Shown: positions 1-10,786 of the stretch, piece after piece
Position numbering within the stretch: position 1 is the stretch's first letter
How the letters are laid out: each line of letters starts with the position of its first letter
Assembly: GCF_026262505.1 (NCBI RefSeq)
Contig: NC_067206.1
Coordinates: 14,876,205-14,940,204, forward strand
From: Trichomonas vaginalis G3
Lineage: Eukaryota; Parabasalia; Trichomonadida; Trichomonadidae
Direction: 5' to 3'
Length of the DNA stretch: 64,000 nt
The notes under the pieces: model-generated
Database searches by the model: none
Seen by the model: only the letters and a program-made list of their open reading frames with translations
Told to the model about the DNA's origin: nothing
Translations under genes and position numbers: made by a program

Positions 1-282
1 TTTTGCTTAGCAATTAGCTATGTATTAAAACTAAAATTATTACTATTCAATTTTTTACATTCAAATATTAAACAATTCAAATTTAATAACAAAGATATTA
101 CAATAAATAAAAAATGATTAAAAATGTCCCTGAAAATTTTCTGAAAGCTATCTCGTGTTTAGGTCTCAATTTTTTTAGAAATAGAAAAAGATTGGATTTA
201 ACTTTCAAACATTATATATAGTTTTGTATATGGAAGCCTTTAAATACAAGTTAATGATATGGAGTTGTATTGCGAGGAAGAG

Positions 283-1622
283 GGAATCAAAGAAATTGAC
301 GAAGTTCCAGAATTTTATTCAACAATTCTTAATCAATTAACAAAAACTATACCGAAACTTATCTTACCATCCAAATCAAATCACATTACATACGGAATAA
401 ACATTTAATCTTTTACCATTAAAATTATATTTATACGTTATTTAATTTTTTTACGTCTAAGTTGAATAGGATAATAGCCGAAGATATAAAGTAACTATAG
501 TTTACAAGCTAAGGAACAAATCAGCATTGAAACTAAAAAATGCTGAAATATTATAATAAATTGAAGAAATACTGTGATAGAATACCTAGTTATACTAGAT
601 ACTATTATAATATGAATTCATTTGTATTGAATATCGATAATAAAAAATCGATGAAATATTAAAATGAGAATAAATTAATAATGAGATTATAAATTAGAAT
701 TATTTCTCTTTTATTTAAAATAAAAACTTAGTTCTATTTAAATTCGATAAAGGAGCACGAAAAAGTTGTATTATACGTATGATGTTGCCCGATGTTTGGT
801 AACACTATTGTAGAATATAAGCATATATGATAGAAAAGCAATATGCTTAATATCGAGTAATTCTAATTTTTGACGAAATTATTCAAATACGTTATTTTTT
901 AAATGAAAAGATAAGCATACCATTATGCAGTAGTTTGCGCACATATACTATGCTGATGAAAGTTGGTCTCTAATTCGAAACTTGAGTCTGTCAAATTGAC
1001 GTTCAAGTATTAAAAAGTTGTATTATACGTATGATGTTGCCCGATGTTTGGTAACACTATTGTAGAATATAAGCATATATGATAGAAAAGCAATATGCTT
1101 AATATCGAGTAATTCTAATTTTTTACGAAATTATTCAAATACGTTATTTTTTAAAATGAAAAGATAAGCATACCATTATGCAGTAGTTTGCGCACATATA
1201 CTATGCTGATGAAAGTTGGTCTCTAATTCGAAACTTGAGTCTGTCAAATTGACGTTCCATCTTATTTTAATCGATATTCAATACAAATGAATTCATATTA
1301 TAATAGTATCTAGTATAACTAGGTATTCTATCACAGTATTTCTTCAATTTATTATAATATTTCAGCATTTTTTAGTTTCAATGCTGATTTGTTCCTTAGC
1401 TTGTAAACTATAGTTACTTTATATCTTCGGCTATTATCCTATTCAACTTAGACGTAAAAAAATTAAATAACGTATAAATATAATTTTAATGGTAAAAGAT
1501 TAAATGTTTATTCCGTATGTAATGTGATTTGATTTGGATGGTAAGATAAGTTTCGGTATAGTTTTTTTAATTGATTAAGAATTGTTGAATAAAATTCTGG
1601 AACTTCGTCAATTTTTTGATTC
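283..1622. repeat. Large inverted duplication in transposon X
   Basis: Bases 283-653 are repeated in reverse complement at about 1264-1622. The duplicated segment contains the last ~110 bases of the transposase reading frame and its downstream region, so the left arm holds an inverted scrap of the gene's 3' end. The same arms occur in X copy 2 (about 33466-33835 and 34083-34325), so the rearrangement predates the split of the two copies. Confidence 0.85.
761..1258. repeat. Tandem direct repeat, ~247 bp x 2
   Basis: Two nearly identical units, about 761-1005 and 1010-1258, sit between the arms of the inverted duplication. Each contains ACGTATGATGTTGCCCGATG near its start and GACGTTC at its end. 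X copy 2 has one partial unit at about 33950-34080. No coding potential is seen. Confidence 0.85.
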
Positions 1623-2281
1623 CTTCTTGAAGCGTTGAAATTTCTTATTGACTCTCTTAGATCTTTAACAACTCCATCTACAATCCAAAGCGGTAATTTA
1701 CTTGAATCATATTTTTCTGAAATTTCGTAAAATTTGTTAGGTGTGTACCATGTATGTAATGTCGGGTTTTTTGGTAAACTTGTGTGTGGGTTTGAATTGT
1801 AATTTTCTATAAGACTTTGTATATCATTCCATGTGGCGTCTTCAATTTCCACATTTTGCCAAAACCTTTCAATTTTCCCATTCATATATGGGCAATGTGG
1901 GAGAATTGTAATACTTTGAACGTTCGCATTTTGTAATAAATTTCGAAAAACCCCAAAATTTTCTGTTCCGTTATCACTCCATATAGCAAAGGGCTTCCCA
2001 TATTTTTGGAAACATTGGTCAATTACTCTACTTGTTTGCGCAGCTTCTTTTGTTTCCAAGTGAGCCCATGCTAAAATTTTTCGGGATTTATCGTCAATAA
2101 CCGCATAAAGATATTCACCCTGACGATGTTTAAAAAAATGAATATCGACATGCCATATTAAGTTTATATATACTGCTTCGTATTTTGTTTTTCCTTTTGG
2201 TACTGAATTTTTGGCAGGTTGAACGATATTCAGAATTTTGAAACACTTCTTTACAGTTCTTTCTGAAAAGTTTGTTTCCAA
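1508..2281 (-). CDS. Transposase, rve DDE catalytic part (orfB-like)
   Basis: This frame encodes 257 residues with an rve/RNase H-like integrase core. The acidic triad is visible: D46 in WHVDIHFF, D103 in WSDNGTENF and E138 in MNGKIERFW, giving DD34E spacing; the block around PYMNGKIERFW is typical of IS3/IS481-type transposases. The frame opens with TTG, not ATG, and overlaps the upstream frame by 31 bases in the -1 register, an IS3-like orfA/orfB arrangement. It probably cuts and joins the ends of transposon X. The C-terminal ~35 codons lie in the right arm of the inverted duplication. A simple frameshift mutation between the two frames is the alternative to programmed shifting. Confidence 0.85.
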   Translation of the reverse strand: METNFSERTVKKCFKILNIVQPAKNSVPKGKTKYEAVYINLIWHVDIHFFKHRQGEYLYAVIDDKSRKILAWAHLETKEAAQTSRVIDQCFQKYGKPFAIWSDNGTENFGVFRNLLQNANVQSITILPHCPYMNGKIERFWQNVEIEDATWNDIQSLIENYNSNPHTSLPKNPTLHTWYTPNKFYEISEKYDSSKLPLWIVDGVVKDLRESIRNFNASRRNQKIDEVPEFYSTILNQLKKLYRNLSYHPNQITLHTE

Positions 2282-2925
2282 TAATTTTTTGTTAAAATAA
2301 TCGTTGATTTTTCCAAATTTTGAGTAGTTTCTGTATGAACGATATATGGATCTTCAGATAATTCCGACTCAATTTGTGGATCTTCTTCGGAAGAATTGGA
2401 AGAAAAAAGTTTTTCTGCTGATGAATCAGAATCAGAATTTGTATACTCAGAAAGATATTCTGAAGAATTTGAAAAACCTATTGGATTTGTATTTAATTGT
2501 GAAATTGGTAAATCATCTAAATCATGATTAGCATTTTCGGTTTCCCTTTGAATTAACATATCCTTATCGGTAATAATTCTTCCGTATGCTCTTGATATTC
2601 CGATTTTTTTAACTTTTTGATGTAATTTATTTACTGTATCTAATAATTCCTCAGGTGGTTCGATTGGTTTACGCCCTGGTTTAAATTTTGTATCAGGAAT
2701 TCCATTTGATTTAATTGCTAAGTGGAATGTTTTTTTAGATATTGATGGTATAATGCGTCCATCAGTGAGTTGGAAATTGCTAAGTATTGTTTTGAGTTTT
2801 TGACCTTGATTAATTTGTTCAATTGCAGATTGAATCCAATTTATATCAATTAGATGTATATCTTTCGACTCATCTGAAATTTTATAACTTTTGAAAGAAA
2901 CCGTAAAAATTGTGAAACATGCTTT
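2251..2925 (-). CDS. Transposase N-terminal part (orfA-like)
   Basis: An open minus-strand frame of about 225 codons precedes the catalytic frame. Its first half carries basic, helix-rich sequence (QINQGQKLKTILSNFQLTDGR, then KFKPGRKPIEPPEELL and KVKKIGISRAYGRI) that looks like a helix-turn-helix DNA-binding region. The second half is Ser/Glu/Asp-rich and low in complexity. The first ATG in frame is at 2559; the frame upstream to about 2925 has no ATG, so either the start is non-standard or a 5' part is missing. At 2284-2290 (minus strand) there is an A_AAA_AAT heptamer in this frame, placed where a -1 shift would lead into the catalytic frame. Confidence 0.6.
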   Translation of the reverse strand, partial: KACFTIFTVSFKSYKISDESKDIHLIDINWIQSAIEQINQGQKLKTILSNFQLTDGRIIPSISKKTFHLAIKSNGIPDTKFKPGRKPIEPPEELLDTVNKLHQKVKKIGISRAYGRIITDKDMLIQRETENANHDLDDLPISQLNTNPIGFSNSSEYLSEYTNSDSDSSAEKLFSSNSSEEDPQIESELSEDPYIVHTETTQNLEKSTIILTKNYWKQTFQKEL

Positions 2926-3199
2926 TTAATAAAAAACAATTTTGATGAAAACCATAAATTAATTTAAAATTGAAATAAATTTTTGAAATCTATGATATTG
3001 AATAAAAAAATTTATAGTGTAGATATTGATATAGATATAGATGTTAATTTTAATATGATATTTGATAAAATTTTTTTATCAAAACATACTGATAATAGGT
3101 TGACATGTAATATGATATTTTGCCTTGTAAATATATTTGGTCGGCAAAATAACCTAATTACTCTTATTTTGAGTTCACTTCCACCATTTCGTCTTATGA

Positions 3200-3513
3200 T
3201 AATACTGAACTAAGACATCGCTAAGCTCAATTGGACTTGGAATTGTCTTAGTAAGTTCAATTGAACTAGTAATTGCTTTGTTCAGAACTTCACAGAACTG
3301 AGTATTGTATGTAGCGTCTGGTTGTGTGTTTTCTTCGGCGTCTTTGAGATATTTAGAGCAAATTTGTTGAAGAATTTCTCTTAATTCGCTGTTAGACTTT
3401 TTGGTGGTTATTCTAACCGCTGTGCCAGTTCTTGGAGGTTGTGGGGCTTTGGCTTTGGTTAGCGGTTGAGAATTGTTAATGTTTGAATTGTGGTTAACAG
3501 CGTTGGCTTCCAT
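3200..3513 (-). pseudogene. Mav1 left-end gene remnant, cut by transposon X
   Basis: The start codon at 3513 sits in the same sequence context as the start of the 377-residue left-end gene of Mav2 (36025-37158). The protein is clearly related there (an ELREILQQI...YNTQFCEVLNKA block against a YSDFYNDIIEA block) but is far more divergent than the rest of the element. Transposon X has removed everything downstream. Function unknown. The divergence suggests a fast-evolving or exchanged gene. Confidence 0.6.
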
Positions 3514-3985
3514 TAGATAAAAATGAACTGTTTTTTTCGGACCACTCATAGAAAAGTTTGAGATAAACCGTTTTCGTCAACGGAGACCCCCTCTATTTTT
3601 TATTTTATTTAATAGTTACCGTTGGAAAAACGGTTTATCTCAAATATTGAATGAAATATAAACGTTTTTTGTTTTCTATATATACTTTTTTGTCCAACGG
3701 TAAAACTTTTTGCACAACGGTTTTTGAGAGTCGTCGCCGTTGACTTTTTTGTAGAGCACTCAAAATAGTATAACTTTGTCCGGACAAGTAAGGGTCTATC
3801 GTCGCTACAGGAAAAGTTACAGGCGTTCCAAGGAAGTATACTTTGAGAAGCCTTTTCTCCCTTATAGAATGAGATAGGACGGTTATTTTACAAAACTGAC
3901 AACACTTTGACCGAGTAGTTTTTTGTGCTGAACAAAAAGTGTCATATAAACATCTGTCAAAAACCGCTTTTTAACTTCACTTAAA
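3514..3985. promoter_or_regulatory. Mav1 divergent promoter region with repeated YAACGG motifs
   Basis: No gene is seen in this ~470-bp gap between the minus-strand left-end gene and the plus-strand large gene. It carries about seven copies of CAACGG/AAACGG or their complement between 3560 and 3745, resembling the Myb recognition core YAACGG. TCACTTAAAATG at 3978-3988 places an Inr-like TCACTT immediately before the downstream start codon. The region is conserved in Mav2 at 37159-37628. Confidence 0.55.
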
Positions 3986-6900
3986 ATGCCACGTAAGCTA
4001 CGTAAGAATATACGTAAGAGGAAGGGAGCATTGAAACATCCAATAGTAAAACTGACACCACAACAACAGTTGCAACAACACATGATGAATGACCCCACTA
4101 TGTTGCAACAAATGTCAAGCAACCCTATGCTTTTAAACCGAGTTATTGGTGCACAGAGTGGAGGTTTAAGAGCGGCACTTTTAGCGAAAATGGCAGGCTA
4201 TGGTGGAGCTGCAGACGGAACAGCTTATAACCCTCAAAGTCAAATGAATTTGAGTTCACTCAAAAATCAAATAACAGATGTCAAAAAGTCAAACATAGAC
4301 ATACAGAAACAAATAAGTGAAAACGAAAAGAAACTAGAATATGACAGACAAACAAAGAAACTCAATGAGTTAAACGTAGAGAAAAAGAAGAAAGAAGAAC
4401 AACTGAAAGAACTAAGTACAGAGGAATATGCGAAAAAAAGTGTCAGAAAAAGCAGCAGAAGTAGCAAAAATGGAACAAGATGTTATAAATTTGAAAAACC
4501 ATACTACTCAATATAAAGTACTGAAAGATGAAGAGATAAAACAAAAAGCCATGAAGACATATATGGATAGCGATGAGTATAAAAAAGAAGTTGAAGCAAA
4601 TGTAAAGGCAGAAAAACTTTTACATTTGCAAAACCAAACCGTACAGTATGTAAACTTAGCACAAGAAAGTAAAAATAACGACGCAGCCATGCAAAAGTCA
4701 ATGAAAAGCGCAGAATATATAAAAGCTAATAATGACTGGTTAGATGCCCAAGCCAACGCTAAAGCAGCCCAACTTCTAGGGTCAATAAGGACAAAAATAC
4801 AAGCGGATGAAGACAGTTCAAATGAAGCTTTAATGAATGCTGACTTTAAGAATGCCTTCGAAGCTCTTCATAGTAAGGTGAAACTAGTGAACGACTTCTC
4901 ATCTGGAAAGAAACTGAAGTCTGAAGGTTTCGACAAAGAGTTAAGAGAAGTAGCACAAAATATGACGAAAATAACAGATGCAGCAACGAGACAGGCAGTT
5001 CAAAGTGCCTATGACGCCGTTAGAGCAACTGTTGTGGAAAGTCAAGAAAAAGAGTTACAACAGACCAAAACAGACCTAGTAAATGCTTTCTTAAGAACGA
5101 AAAGTCAGGTAGGACATTATGCTGCAGATGGAACATATGTGCCAGCTGGTGGAACTTATATACCACCAAACCCTCCAAGAGAAGCACCTGCACCAGGACT
5201 ACCTAAAACATTTACATCGTCACATGGACACAGACACAGGCATGCACCAAAACCAACACAACAACCAACAGTTCAAAATCCAGCACAACAACAACAACCA
5301 AAACCAACAGTTCAAAATCCAGCACAACAACCACAAACAGAGCAAAACCCTGCACAGCAACCAACAGTTCAAAATCCAGCACAACAACCACAAACAGAGC
5401 AAAACCCTGCACAGCAACCAACAGTTCAAAATCCTGCACAGCAACCACAAACAGAGCAAAGACACAAAAGAAGTAGAGAAAAAGGAAACCAAGAATTCTT
5501 AAAAATGCTTAAGGAAGATTATGGTTACCCAGATACTCTTGACTTTAGTGACAGATATAAAGAAGCTATTAGAAAGTTCAAGGAAGGAAATACTGACCCG
5601 AACCTATTTAGCTTTATGGTTCAGCACCAAATGGGATATAATCTCAAACCTGGAAAATACAAGCTCGCTAAGGGATATGATTTAATAGCATATCATCCAA
5701 ATGACATGGATGAATTTACTCCGAGATATTTGATGTCAGAGCTAAATGATAATTCAACTCTCTTCATGAAACGCGTAAAAAATAGAGACGGAACGAAAGA
5801 AGAAAGGTTTATGAGTCCGGATGACTTAGATAGGGAACTTGTTAAAAACGGTCTCAGAATATATGAAATGCCACCCGATGAGGTACAAGAAACTCCACAG
5901 GAAGAAGTTCAGATACAACCAGACATGGAAGAAATAGTTCAGCAACAACAGCTAGAAGAGCCTGAAGGAAACGAACAAGTCCCTCCTTTGGAAACTAACT
6001 TCACAGAACTAGATGAAGATTTGGAACAGCCGAAAAATCTTGACCCTCAACAAGTGTATGCGGAGAATATGGAATCTTTCCAAGAGTCTAAGAAAAATTC
6101 GGCTGACATAGTAGAAGAATATCGAAAAATGTTCGCCGACATACAAAAGACTCCAACATCAGATGAAAATATTCAGCATAGAATGGAAGTACTGAAAGAA
6201 AATGTACGCAAATACAATAATCCGTTTTACTTACGACCATATAACGTTCAATCTTTGGCTGAACTCGGTGAAAATAAAAGGTTAAATTTCAACAAAACAT
6301 ATAGAAATGAAACATTGTTTAAAGTTCATTCAGAACCTAACCAATATGGAAACAAACCTACTTTTGTTTCTGCAGACTATGGAACTACAATGAGATGGGG
6401 TCATAAAGCTAATCCGGATAGGTGGTTCATAAACTTACAACCACAATTCCAAGAAGTTGTAGACGCAATGGAAGTGAATGGTGAACCGGATATAGCTGGT
6501 ATTTTCAGCGCGGCTTTAATGCCATTGAAAGATATGAAAGATGCAGATATTTTGGACCAGTATGAAATGAACATGGCTGAAGGAAATATAACACCTGACG
6601 TTCTAGAACATTTATCTCAAAGAACTACACAGAACCATAGAGATGGTATATTTGGTGAAGAGTTTAGAAAGAAAGTTAGGGAGAGAGAAGGAAGAGAACC
6701 TATTGTACATGACCTTGCAAATGAAAGTTTGCAAAATGTCATAAAAACTTACTTTGCAGACAATGAAATGAGAAGGGATGAATATTTAAGAAAACTCAAA
6801 TGGACAGTACCAAATGAAATGTTAGTATTGAAAAACATGTTCCATGACAAAATAAAACCAACTACAGAAATAAATGACGCAAGCCTGAAACATTGGGTAA

Positions 6901-7391
6901 AAGCTTTCCCATTCACAAAAGATATTATTGGTTACATGGAAACAAAACCAGAATGGCTACAAAAACATATATTTGGAAACGAGCTTATTCCATATGGACA
7001 TGCTATATTTGAAGAGCTTGAACCGGAAACTCAGGAAAGAGTCATGCAAACAATATGCGAAGACTCAAATACAAACTATGACAAAATCTTTCTAGGATAT
7101 AGGTTACCTGAGATGGGCGACCAGAGCCCAAAGGCAAAAAGGACATGGGAAATTTACAACATACTAGGTGAACATGAGGCAAAGATGCAACAACTTGAAG
7201 CAGAGGGCAAGTTACCAAAAGCGACACCAAAGAAGAAGAGAAGAGTAGAACAAAGTGAAAGTAGTGAAGAAGTAACTTCATCTAGTGAAAGTAGTGGCAA
7301 TGAAGGAAAAAGAAGAGTTAAAGATTCAGTTAAAAACTCAGTCAGGAAGAAAGTAAAGCTTGGTCCGAGTGGGTTCTATTATGACACATAA
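3986..7391 (+). pseudogene. Large coiled-coil, P/Q-repeat protein (Mav1), broken
   Basis: The start at 3986 follows an Inr-like TCACTT. The product would begin with a strongly basic segment (MPRKLRKNIRKRK), continue through a long Lys/Glu/Gln-rich coiled coil, pass a tract of proline-glutamine repeats (AQQPTVQNP-type units, about 5260-5460) and end in a basic, serine-rich tail with a nuclear-localisation-like KKKRRVEQ. No catalytic motif is seen. It is the first gene of the rightward block and directly precedes the capsid gene, so a structural or scaffold role is a guess. Repeat number differs from Mav2. The region is broken. Confidence 0.6.
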
Positions 7392-7423
7392 ATTCAACTA
7401 TTCTATATTTTTACCCATATGAA

Positions 7424-9046
7424 ATGTACGCCGCTCAGAATATAACGCCAACAGTTTTGGATGCCATGAACGGAAATGTTTCCGAATGGTATAACGAATG
7501 CGACAATGCCATTAGAAGGTCAGAAATAGTTCCTGGAACTTACGAATATACAACTGCTGTTTCTTATGGAAACGTAGGTGAGTTTGGAGAAGGTTCTTCA
7601 ACAACAGTAGATATTGCTTGCGACAGGTTTCATATTATTTCTATTGACAACTCATTCTTATACGTGGAACAAGACATTGAAATAAAACCTTCTGCCAAGT
7701 TGTCTGACAAGAAAGGCTGCAATGGAATTTTCTATGTCGGATACCAATATGCTCCAGAAGTTTTCATGGGATATAAGATATATTCTAACTCTGACTTAGT
7801 TCAAACAGTAACATGGGCAAACTATGAATGGTTCGCTTTGAGAAACTCAGTACAACCACAAGCTAGAGAACAAACAGACCAGTATGCAACTATTGAGAAA
7901 ATAAGAAGACTTGACCCTAACGTTCCAGGAGTTTATGTTAACCTTTCTGGACAAACTGCAGCAGCAGTAACCAAAGTAAAACTGAAACTTAGAGTTCCTT
8001 TGTCATCTTTCCTCATCTTCAGGTTTTTAAGATACTTGCCAAACTGGGCAGGAAAAATTTCTATCGAACTTACTCCAAGCAAAAATAACTTAGTCATTGC
8101 ACCAACACAAGACCCATTCACTATTACAGATACAGCTGGTGGAGCTGCCAGCATACCATTTGGAAAATGGTGCAAAGAGAAAGTTGACTTAGACTTTGGT
8201 TTCTCAAACCTCAACACTGAAGTAAACTACTACTTCTCAGGAACAGCAGACAACAATACTGCTTGGGACCCAGTTAAGTTCACATGCGAAAAATTTGAAT
8301 GCAAGAGAATAGAAAGCAGACTTGCCGTTTATATGTTGGACCCAGATATTTCAAATGCTTTAGCTGCCAAATATATTGCAGTTCCACTTATGTTCCCTAT
8401 ACACCAAATATCTGTCAAAGACTTTGCAGGTGAAGTTGGAAACCAAAATCCAGGAGCCGCAGATGCAAGAACAGATATTGCTTTAACAACTGCAATGAAA
8501 CATGCAGATACTATGTTTGTACTGTTCAGACGAACTATAAATGACTATTCTTGTTTCTACAACCCTGGTATTAAATATCATATAAACATAGATGGCAAAT
8601 ATTATCCAAGAGAAGAATATTCTACAGTTGAGGATATGAGGTCATACAACTTGGCATTAGATGCTATGAACTTTAACAACAACTTCACAACAACTATTAA
8701 CCCTGAAATGCAAAGTTCTATTATGCCATATGTGAAAGTATGGACTCATACAGGAGGTCAAAACACTCAATATACAAATGGAGACCGTTCAAACTTTTGG
8801 CTTGGCATTCCATTTGCTGACTCAGAAGACTTTATGGGTGGTATTTCAACTGTTGGTACTGTACAAATACAATATACTGGTGACAGAGACGGTCCAGATG
8901 AATTGAGAGCAAAGAAGTTTACAAAACCAATAGCACTTTTCACGGAAGATGCTCTTTTGAAGATTCGTTCGATGAAACCCGCTGGGGCTCCTCAGATTGG
9001 CATAACGACAGCTTCCATCGAGCAGATTTTGGCAGCAGGTCAGTAA
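7424..9046 (+). CDS. Major capsid protein, double jelly-roll type (Mav1)
   Basis: A 540-residue frame that looks whole. The segment around residues 190-225 (LRVPLSSFLIFRFLRYLP, followed by GKISIELTPSKNNLVIA) matches the pattern of Polinton and adenovirus-like double jelly-roll capsid proteins, which form hexon-like trimers of an icosahedral shell. The size also fits. It starts 30 bases after the large coiled-coil gene, and its 3' end is overlapped antisense by the gene ending at 8940. The assignment is by pattern memory, not by a profile search. Confidence 0.75.
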   Translation: MYAAQNITPTVLDAMNGNVSEWYNECDNAIRRSEIVPGTYEYTTAVSYGNVGEFGEGSSTTVDIACDRFHIISIDNSFLYVEQDIEIKPSAKLSDKKGCNGIFYVGYQYAPEVFMGYKIYSNSDLVQTVTWANYEWFALRNSVQPQAREQTDQYATIEKIRRLDPNVPGVYVNLSGQTAAAVTKVKLKLRVPLSSFLIFRFLRYLPNWAGKISIELTPSKNNLVIAPTQDPFTITDTAGGAASIPFGKWCKEKVDLDFGFSNLNTEVNYYFSGTADNNTAWDPVKFTCEKFECKRIESRLAVYMLDPDISNALAAKYIAVPLMFPIHQISVKDFAGEVGNQNPGAADARTDIALTTAMKHADTMFVLFRRTINDYSCFYNPGIKYHINIDGKYYPREEYSTVEDMRSYNLALDAMNFNNNFTTTINPEMQSSIMPYVKVWTHTGGQNTQYTNGDRSNFWLGIPFADSEDFMGGISTVGTVQIQYTGDRDGPDELRAKKFTKPIALFTEDALLKIRSMKPAGAPQIGITTASIEQILAAGQ

Positions 9047-9359
9047 GTTGTTCTTGAACTGACTTCTCTCCGTCAAATATTGACAGTACGCCAGTTTTGA
9101 CATAATATTGTAAGATAAACTTACCTTTAGAAATATCTGTAAGTTTTGAAGTTATATTTTTGTCTGCTTCAAGAACTTTCACCATTTCAGTTATACCAAC
9201 TTTCTTTGCTTTATGAAAATATTTTGGTTCAGCAAATATTGCTATTCTATAACATTTTCCATTGTTTGTGTAAAGAACTATTCTGTCAATGTATTTGTAT
9301 TGTTTGTGAGTATAAACTTTGTTCTGCTTCAATTCAATAAGATATCCGAATACGTCCAT
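8940..9359 (-). CDS. Unknown protein, 139 aa, overlapping the capsid gene antisense
   Basis: The frame begins MDVFGYLIELKQNKVYTHKQ and is open for 139 residues; the last ~35 codons run antisense through the end of the capsid gene. It faces the capsid gene and shares a short upstream gap with the plus-strand gene at 9378. Mav2 keeps the same arrangement. The N-terminal ~100 residues alternate hydrophobic and charged residues as in a small globular alpha/beta domain. No family is recognised. Confidence 0.5.
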   Translation of the reverse strand: MDVFGYLIELKQNKVYTHKQYKYIDRIVLYTNNGKCYRIAIFAEPKYFHKAKKVGITEMVKVLEADKNITSKLTDISKGKFILQYYVKTGVLSIFDGEKSVQEQLTDLLPKSARWKLSLCQSEEPQRVSSNESSKEHLP

Positions 9360-9377
9360 CTTTTTATTCTAAGTAAA

Positions 9378-9953
9378 ATGTCATTTCCGAAAAATAGAAG
9401 CGTAAGTGTTTCAAAAGGTTAATGGCGGTGGCAGATGTGAAGTTAAATTCACCAACTCAAACAAACAGTCAAAGTGTTATTGTCAATGTCAAAGACAGAG
9501 ATTTGAAGTGGGGAAACCATACGAAGACGAAGATGGTATAACAATTGTTCCTGTAAAAGAACCAACATATCCTGAAGTTAACAGAGACTTAAGTTCTGTT
9601 GCAGATATTCGAAATGACTACCAACAACTGAAAGACAAACTTCAAACTCAGGAGAAGATTTGTCAAGCTTTAAGTATAATGTTAAACTTGGTCGAACACA
9701 ACCCTGTAAAAGTGAACTCATATGTCATTGCACCTCATGAAGTTTTGAAAGAACTATTGAAACTTTTGACAGAGGCAGACGATATAAACATCAAAGAAAT
9801 AGAACCCGACATTGGTTGCTGTGGTGTTTCCTATAATGTCATTGACAAGATATACGTTATGAAAGGAGGTGAAACGTTGAACTTAAAATATAGTTTCCCA
9901 GACGTTATAAAAATATTGACGACCACAACATTTCATTAAAATTTATTTGCTAA
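9378..9953 (+). pseudogene. Unknown Mav1 protein between capsid and penton-like genes, broken
   Basis: The start at 9378 (MSFPKNRSVSVSK) is shared with Mav2. The middle contains a short coiled-coil stretch (DIRNDYQQLKDKLQTQEK) followed by a Leu-rich helix region and a GCCGVSY segment. It lies between capsid and penton-like genes on the same strand, suggesting virion assembly, but no family is recognised. Not open throughout. Confidence 0.45.
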
Positions 9954-9957
9954 GTAA

Positions 9958-10757
9958 ATGGCAGAAGACATAATGTTTATACTATTACGACTAAAAACTC
10001 TGAGTCATATAATTCTATAACAACAAACTTACAAAGTCCTCAAGGACGATATTGTAAACTAACCTGAAACACAATGACGACTAAAGCCTGTTTTGCTCTT
10101 TTGACACCAGAAGACTTTATTGTTGTGAATGGTAAAAATACTCCTTTGAAGATACTTACTCAGATATACCACCAACAGGTTTTGTTGACTTATTTAATAC
10201 TTTAAGTACGGGTGTAACATGTGCTGCAACTAGAGCAGGTTTCATTATGTTTGGATGTCCGACTGAGTTTACTATAAACGATATGAGCTATAATACAAAA
10301 CTTATTTCTGGTTTTTACTACCAACAGTTTCCTATAACAGGAAAAGGTGTCATACAAGGAATGTCTATTCCATTGACATTAAGCACACACCAAATCTTAT
10401 ATATTGTTTCAAACTTAGGTTCAAAGTGTTATTCGAATGTCGACAGAAACTATTTATGACCAAAAGATACTTATGCGTATAAACAATACTTTCTCTGCTG
10501 GTTTGCCTATTGTTCATTCGAATGCAGAATTTTCAACCTTAGTGAACTCAAACACTTTGGCAAGTATAACGTTGACATTAGTTGACGCAAACTTTGTTCC
10601 TGTAAAACTTTTATGTCCTATGTATTTGTCAATGACGGCAGAAAGTTTCGAATTGGAAGATGCAACTGGTGAAAGTATTGTATTACAAGAACAACTTCAA
10701 CAACAAATAGCTCAAGAACAACAAATGCAACAAATGGAACAACAAAGTCAAGAATAA
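9958..10757 (+). pseudogene. Penton-like minor capsid protein (Mav1), broken
   Basis: This region follows the previous gene by a few bases. Its second half (TLVNSNTLASITLTLVDANF, then VPVKLLCPMYLSMTAES) alternates strands as in the single jelly-roll penton proteins of Polintons, which close the five-fold vertices. The C terminus is a glutamine-rich tail. The position downstream of the major capsid gene supports the call. The region is broken. Confidence 0.5.
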
Positions 10758-10786
10758 AAAAATATTATTTTTTTATTTTTATAAAA

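Larger units (their letters stand above)
1..3199 (-). mobile_element. DNA transposon X, copy 1 (right-hand part)
   Basis: The element runs off the left edge of the window. Its right end is a terminal motif, GTGGAAGTGA plus CATTTCGTCTTATGA read toward the outside, that recurs inverted at both ends of a second copy at 31374-34688. Inside are an rve-type transposase on the minus strand, a ~360-bp inverted duplication and a ~247-bp tandem direct repeat. It interrupts the left-end gene of Maverick copy 1 at 3199/3200. I see no clear target-site duplication, and the other end lies outside the window. The transposase resembles IS3/IS481-like integrases; a eukaryotic IS3-like (IS3EU) family is the best guess but is not proven. 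Confidence 0.8.

Noticed and set aside
2983-3213. Plus-strand 76-codon frame at the end of transposon X
   Set aside because: Ile/Asp repeats arise from an AT-rich GATATT/GATATA tract; no support for coding.
5119-5502. Alternative frames over the P/Q repeat tract of the large gene
   Set aside because: Low-complexity CA-rich DNA keeps all frames open; the long frame with conserved flanks is the coding one.
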